From Bradyrhizobium murdochi (GTDB lineage Bacteria; Pseudomonadota; Alphaproteobacteria; Rhizobiales; Xanthobacteraceae), in assembly GCF_000472965.1 (NCBI RefSeq), contig NZ_AXAU01000001.1:124001-188000 (forward strand): 64,000 nucleotides of DNA, given 5' to 3'. Under the pieces are notes generated by a model. It saw nothing but the letters and a program-made list of their open reading frames with translations. It was not told the DNA's origin and made no database searches. Below, piece after piece: positions 60,340-64,000 of this stretch. The translations under genes and the position numbers were made by a program. How positions within the stretch are numbered: position 1 is the first letter of the stretch; each line of letters starts with the position of its first letter.

Positions 60340-61113
60340 ATGATGCTCGCGAACAAGACGGCGTTGATCACAGGGGGCAACAGCGGCATCGGGCTTGCGA
60401 CCGCAAAACTGTTCGTGGCCGAAGGTGCCCGGGTCGTCATAACCGGACGAAATCAGGCGACGCTCGATGCCGCTGCGAAGGAATTGGGCCCAAACGCGCT
60501 GGCGCTCGCGGCTGACGCCACCGACATCGCGGCGACCGAAGCTGCGATCGGGAAGGGGGCCGAAAAGTTCGGCAAATATGACATCCTGTTCGCCAATGCT
60601 GGGATCGCCGGTGGCACGCCGCTTGGTGACTCAACCCTCGAGACGTTCGAGAAAGTCATCAGCACCAACCTGACTGGCGTGTTCTTCACCGTGCAATCGG
60701 CGCTGCCGCATCTCAACGACAACGCCTCGATCATTCTCAACGGGTCGGTGATCGCGGTGCTCGGAATCCCCGGCTATTCGGCCTACGGCGCGGCCAAGGC
60801 CGGCGTGCGCGCGATGGCGCGGATCATGGCGTCGGAATTGTCGCCGCGTGGCATCCGCGTCAACGTGGTGGCGCCCGGCGCGATTCGTACCCCGATCTGG
60901 GGGGCGGCAATCGCCACGCCGGAAGCCGAAAAGGCGTTTGAAAAGCGCATCGCGTTGTCGACGCCGCTCGGCCGGATCGGCGAACCCGAGCATATTTCCA
61001 AGGCGGTCCTGTTCCTCGCTTCCGACGATTCTGCCCATGTGCAGGGCCAGGAGTTGTTCGTCGACGGTGGGGCCACGGCCTCTCCAAGCGGTGCGCCAAT
61101 CTATCGGGGGTAA
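60340..61113 (+). CDS. Short-chain dehydrogenase/reductase
   Basis: A 257-residue SDR of the classical type with cofactor motif TGGNSGIG near the N terminus, the structural NAG in FANAGIAGG, and the catalytic Ser in LNGSVIAVLG, Tyr in YSAYGAAK and its Lys four residues later. The NADP preference is suggested by the Arg in GRNQATLD after beta-2. The C terminus GQELFVDGG is conserved. The substrate is unknown. It is divergent from the HxlR regulator that probably represses it until induced by an electrophile. Confidence 0.95.
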   Translation: MMLANKTALITGGNSGIGLATAKLFVAEGARVVITGRNQATLDAAAKELGPNALALAADATDIAATEAAIGKGAEKFGKYDILFANAGIAGGTPLGDSTLETFEKVISTNLTGVFFTVQSALPHLNDNASIILNGSVIAVLGIPGYSAYGAAKAGVRAMARIMASELSPRGIRVNVVAPGAIRTPIWGAAIATPEAEKAFEKRIALSTPLGRIGEPEHISKAVLFLASDDSAHVQGQELFVDGGATASPSGAPIYRG

Positions 61114-61285
61114 GCAGGTGCCGGCACGATCCAAGCCGGTCAGCGGTCTGATCTCGGTCGCGCTGGCAGGCTCCGGCGCCCTGCGGCGGATTGGCGCTGG
61201 GCCAGAACGCGCATTGAACCCGGGGTGTAACTGCAGGACATTTTGAGGCAGGCGTTCTTGCCAATCAAAGAACCGGAGAGCCGTC

Positions 61286-61426
61286 ATGCCGAAAACCGCT
61301 GGCATCTCCTCGTCGGCGTCGCAAAGTTCGGATACCGCTCAACTTGTTTCAGTCGCCCTGTTTTCCGGGGTCGGTCTGCTGATCTCGCTGGTCGTCGTTA
61401 TCCTCCGCATCAACGGTGTCTTCTGA
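61286..61426 (+). CDS. Small single-span membrane protein
   Basis: A 46-residue reading frame with GGAGAG six bases before the ATG. The N-terminal half is Ser-rich and polar (MPKTAGISSSASQSSD), followed by a single hydrophobic helix (LVSVALFSGVGLLISLVVVI) and a short tail LRINGVF. It is too short to reach usual cut-offs, but the ribosome-binding site and the membrane helix make it credible. I know no family. It lies between the SDR and azoR genes. Confidence 0.55.
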   Translation: MPKTAGISSSASQSSDTAQLVSVALFSGVGLLISLVVVILRINGVF

Positions 61427-61473
61427 TCGACGGCTGCCGTCGCGCCTGGCGGCGGCAACCGCTCTCGGTCCGA

Positions 61474-62082
61474 CTATGCCGCGTGCAGGTCGCTCGCGGC
61501 CCTCAGCGCGCCGGCCACCGCTTTTTCGCGGTGCTCCGGGCCGACCTGAATACCATCGGCGGAAATGAATTCGGGATTCCTGATGCCGATGAAGCCGAAT
61601 ACCCAGCGCAAATAGGTTTCGAGATGTTCGCCGAGCGCGGCCGGCGTGCCCGGGCCGTAATAGCCACCGCGCGAGATCGCGACGATGACGCGCTTGTTGC
61701 CGGCCAGCCCCTGGACACCTTGGGCATCGTATTTGAAGGTCTTCCCCGCGACCAGAATACGGTCGATCCAGGCCTTGAGCTGGCTCGGGATGGTGAAATT
61801 GTACATGGGCGCGCCGATCACGACGATGTCGGCGGCGAGAAATTCGTCCAGCATGGCCTGGCCGGCGGCGACGTCCGCCTGCAGCGAAGCCTCGACGGCC
61901 GCTCCCTGGCCGGCAGCGAGGTGTGAGCCAGTGAGATGCGCCAGCGGCGTCAGCGTGAGGTCACGGTAGCTGACTTCAAGGCCGGGGGTGGATTGACGCA
62001 GGCGGTCGACAATGGCGGCGGAAACCTGGCGGCTGACTGAGTGGGGGCCGAGAACGCTGGAATCGAGATGCAGAAGCTTCAT
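61474..62082 (-). CDS. azoR: FMN-dependent NADH-azoreductase
   Basis: The 202-residue flavodoxin-like protein has the FMN phosphate-binding start [18 protein letters not shown], the family signature [20 protein letters not shown], and [10 protein letters not shown]. The AzoR family reduces azo dyes and quinones with NADH, protecting against electrophiles. It is divergent from an HxlR-type regulator that probably senses such compounds, a common pairing. Confidence 0.93.
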   Translation of the reverse strand: MKLLHLDSSVLGPHSVSRQVSAAIVDRLRQSTPGLEVSYRDLTLTPLAHLTGSHLAAGQGAAVEASLQADVAAGQAMLDEFLAADIVVIGAPMYNFTIPSQLKAWIDRILVAGKTFKYDAQGVQGLAGNKRVIVAISRGGYYGPGTPAALGEHLETYLRWVFGFIGIRNPEFISADGIQVGPEHREKAVAGALRAASDLHAA

Positions 62083-62179
62083 GAGGGGTCACCCTTGGTA
62101 TACGTTTGTAACTGGCGCTATATGAGTGACTGTCGTAAGGTCCCGCAAGAACGCACATTTTTTACACCCGAGCACATCC

Positions 62180-62581
62180 ATGAGACCCGAGCACAAGAAA
62201 GTGCCTGCCCTGCCGGCCGGTCCCCACCTCGACAGCGACTGCCGCGGCGCCGCATCCGTGCTGGCGCGAGTCGGCGATAAATGGAGCGTGTTCGTGATCA
62301 TGATGCTTGGCGATGGCCCGAAGCGCTTCAACGAAATCAAGCGCATGATCGGCGGCATCTCGCAGCGCATGCTGACGCTGACGCTGCGCGGGCTTGAACG
62401 CGATGGCCTCGTGACACGAACGGTGTTTCCGACCATTCCGCCGCGCGTCGACTATGAATTGACTGATCTGGGGCGTGGCCTATCCGAGCCGGTGAAGGCT
62501 CTCGGCACGTGGGCGATCAAGCATCAGCCGGAGATCCAACGCGCGCGGATGAAGTTCGATGCACGCAACGACAATGCCTAA
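62180..62581 (+). CDS. HxlR family transcriptional regulator
   Basis: A 133-residue HxlR protein with the core DCRGAASVLARVGDKWSVFVIMMLGDGPKRFNEIKRMIGGISQRMLTLTLRGLERDGLVTRTV, then VDYELTDLGRGLSEPVKAL. The single Cys in DSDCRGAAS sits at the redox-sensing place of the family. I chose the ATG at 62180 on family length. It ends directly against the convergent dprA stop (the two stop codons abut). It is divergent from azoR and probably controls it. Confidence 0.9.
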   Translation: MRPEHKKVPALPAGPHLDSDCRGAASVLARVGDKWSVFVIMMLGDGPKRFNEIKRMIGGISQRMLTLTLRGLERDGLVTRTVFPTIPPRVDYELTDLGRGLSEPVKALGTWAIKHQPEIQRARMKFDARNDNA

Positions 62582-63706
62582 TTAGGTCAGCGACACCAGC
62601 CCGCCGCCGTGACGCTCCAGCCGTCCGGCAAGTTCGAGTTCGAGCAGCACCGTGCGGACGATGCTGGGCGAGAGGCCCGACATCCGGATCAGATCGTCGA
62701 GGCTGACCGGGCTCGGTCCCAGCAGCGCGACAATGCGCTCGCGTTCGCCTGGATCGGTGTCGAAGTCGAGCGGCTCGTCGTCCTCGCGCGCCTCGAGCGC
62801 GATCGGCCGTTCGAGGATCGGCTGAATGGCGTTGATGACGTCGTTTGCTTCGGTGACCAGCGCCGCGCCCTGCTTGATCAGATCGTTGGTGCCGGCGGCG
62901 CGCGGGTCGAGCGGCGAGCCGGGCACTGCGAACACTTCGCGGCCCTGTTCGGCGGCCATCCGCGCCGTGATCAGCGATCCCGACCGGTGCGCGGCCTCGA
63001 TCACGACGACGCCGAGTGAGGCGCCCGAGATCAGCCGGTTGCGGCGTGGAAAGTCGCGGGCGCGCGGCACGTGGCCGATCGGCATTTCGGAAATCGCTCC
63101 GCCTTGTTTCAGCAAGATCGCCAGCAAATCTTGATGCTCCGGTGGATAGATCCGGTCGTGGCCGCCAGCCAGCGCCGCGACCGTGCCGCTTTCGATCGTC
63201 GCGCGATGCGCGGCCTGATCGATGCCGCGCGCCAGCCCGGAGATGACAATGAAGCCGGCGTCGCCGAGATCGCGCGCCAATTGGCCGGCGAATTTCAATC
63301 CGGCGCCGGAAGCGTTGCGCGAGCCGACGATCGCGATCATCGGCCGCATCAGCGCGTCGGGCGCACCGCGCACGCCGAGTAGCGGCGGCGGATCGTCAAG
63401 CGTCGCCAGCCGCGGCGGGTAGGCGGCTTCGCCCGGCGCCACCAGCGAAACGCCGATCTTGCTCGCCGCCGCGATCTCGGTCTGCGCCTCCTCCTCGCTG
63501 CAGATGCGCCCTGAACGCGCAGCGCCGCCACGCCGCGCCAGATCGGGCAATCGCTCCAGCGCCGCGCGCGCATTGCCGAAATGACTGATGAGCGAGTTGA
63601 AGGTGCGCGGGCCGACATTGTCGCTACGGATCAGGCGCAGCCGGTCGATCCGCTCGGCGTCGGTGAGGTGAAGGGTGGGAAGGGTATGTGGCGTCCGGTC
63701 ATGCAT
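62582..63706 (-). CDS. dprA: DNA processing protein DprA
   Basis: DprA binds incoming single-stranded DNA and loads RecA during natural transformation. The 374-residue protein has an N-terminal SAM-like segment (about 15-80), the Rossmann-fold domain (about 95-310: [27 protein letters not shown], then [18 protein letters not shown] and [34 protein letters not shown]) and a C-terminal winged helix (about 325-374). The length is normal for alphaproteobacteria. It follows topA in this group's usual order, but accessory genes lie between them here. Confidence 0.95.
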   Translation of the reverse strand: MHDRTPHTLPTLHLTDAERIDRLRLIRSDNVGPRTFNSLISHFGNARAALERLPDLARRGGAARSGRICSEEEAQTEIAAASKIGVSLVAPGEAAYPPRLATLDDPPPLLGVRGAPDALMRPMIAIVGSRNASGAGLKFAGQLARDLGDAGFIVISGLARGIDQAAHRATIESGTVAALAGGHDRIYPPEHQDLLAILLKQGGAISEMPIGHVPRARDFPRRNRLISGASLGVVVIEAAHRSGSLITARMAAEQGREVFAVPGSPLDPRAAGTNDLIKQGAALVTEANDVINAIQPILERPIALEAREDDEPLDFDTDPGERERIVALLGPSPVSLDDLIRMSGLSPSIVRTVLLELELAGRLERHGGGLVSLT

Positions 63707-63773
63707 GCGGACGCAGCTTTGCCCAACCTGAGATTGCGATCAACCTGTTTGACGTAAAAACGTCCTGAGCTTG

Positions 63774-63983
63774 TTAGCGGGAGCAGGCACCTTTGCCGCT
63801 TTCCTGAACGGGAGGACACGGCACGGAGCCGTATGAGCAGAACACGCAGCAGTCGCCCGCCAGCGGTTTCAGCCTCTCGCCGCAGCCTTTACAGACATAC
63901 AAGAACTGGCAGGCGTCCGTTGGCATTTGCTCATCGGCTTGATGGTTGCAGCGCGGACAGGTCAGGATGGATTCAAGCTGCAT
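63774..63983 (-). CDS. GDCCVxC-domain small protein
   Basis: The 69-residue product has three cysteine clusters: CPRC near the N terminus, CKGCGERL in the middle and the signature GDCCVFCSYGSVPCPP. This is the family annotated as GDCCVxC domain-containing (seleno)protein; the form here has Cys in all places. Four or more pairs could bind zinc or copper. Function is unknown to me. Its start is 18 bp from the right edge of the window. No partner gene is visible. Confidence 0.85.
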   Translation of the reverse strand: MQLESILTCPRCNHQADEQMPTDACQFLYVCKGCGERLKPLAGDCCVFCSYGSVPCPPVQESGKGACSR

Positions 63984-64000
63984 CAGGAGTCACGGATAAC

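Noticed and set aside
1..64000. CRISPR arrays, rRNA or tRNA genes, insertion sequences
   Set aside because: I scanned for regularly spaced direct repeats, T-arm motifs and transposase signatures and found none that held up; a tRNAscan or Infernal run would be decisive.

Overview
The window looks like a chromosomal segment of an alphaproteobacterium of the order Hyphomicrobiales, most likely Bradyrhizobium or a close relative. This is inferred from high-GC codon use, from the cell-cycle genes mipZ, divK and pleD, from clpS-clpA, a phasin, eipB (DUF1849) and the order dinB-DUF3572-divK-pleD ... rpmG ... rnr-topA ... dprA, and from several families of intergenic palindromic repeats of the kind I associate with this genus. 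I saw no rRNA, tRNA, CRISPR array, transposase, integrase or prophage.

Layout. 1-13 kb: the end of an unknown gene, a small membrane protein, two tandem polysaccharide deacetylases (the second frameshifted inside its catalytic motif), mgtE, a small HTH protein, an aldo/keto reductase, a TonB/TolA-like protein, a 216-bp palindromic element, a PhyH-type dioxygenase, a DUF599 protein, a GST, small hypotheticals, DUF1489 and panC. 13-21 kb: mipZ, a medium-chain dehydrogenase divergent from an XRE/MmyB regulator, an exported alpha/beta hydrolase, a VWA protein plus a membrane J-domain protein, and a DacC-type carboxypeptidase with a SPOR domain. 21-27 kb: a phasin with a clear promoter overlapped by two TGTGC-N3-GCACA palindromes, a porin made of two barrel domains, a scar where a deletion has joined a histidine kinase to a response regulator, a DUF1194 VWA protein, and two related small membrane proteins of a family I do not recognise. 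27-38 kb: clpS-clpA, DUF1737, PilZ, a lytic transglycosylase, azlCD, trmO, a HIT protein, a FemAB-like acyltransferase, a GDPD, a RidA protein and eipB. 38-43 kb: a 2-oxoacid dehydrogenase E1alpha-E1beta-E2 operon with a GYD protein and two hypotheticals. This block is bracketed by a duplication of the 3' end of eipB. 43-64 kb: the housekeeping series dinB, DUF3572, divK, pleD, rpmG, NUDIX, DUF983, rnr, topA, dprA, interrupted by accessory cassettes (beta-lactamase-like, TetR-MFS, LLM monooxygenase, HxlR-SDR, azoR-HxlR) that mostly carry their own regulator and palindromic operator.

How the genes work together. Envelope upkeep is well represented: DacC, a SPOR transglycosylase, EipB, deacetylases and a TolA-like protein. 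DivK, PleD and MipZ couple cell-cycle progression, cyclic-di-GMP and FtsZ placement. ClpS/ClpA and RNase R handle protein and RNA turnover. Divergent regulator-enzyme pairs with palindromes between them form small detoxification modules.

The most unusual signals are the paired small membrane proteins around the DUF1194 gene, the eipB 3'-end duplication flanking the dehydrogenase cassette, the kinase-regulator deletion scar, the double-barrel porin and the TGTGC-N3-GCACA motif shared by the phasin promoter and the hydrolase upstream region. All functional statements come from reading motifs by eye; no database search was run.
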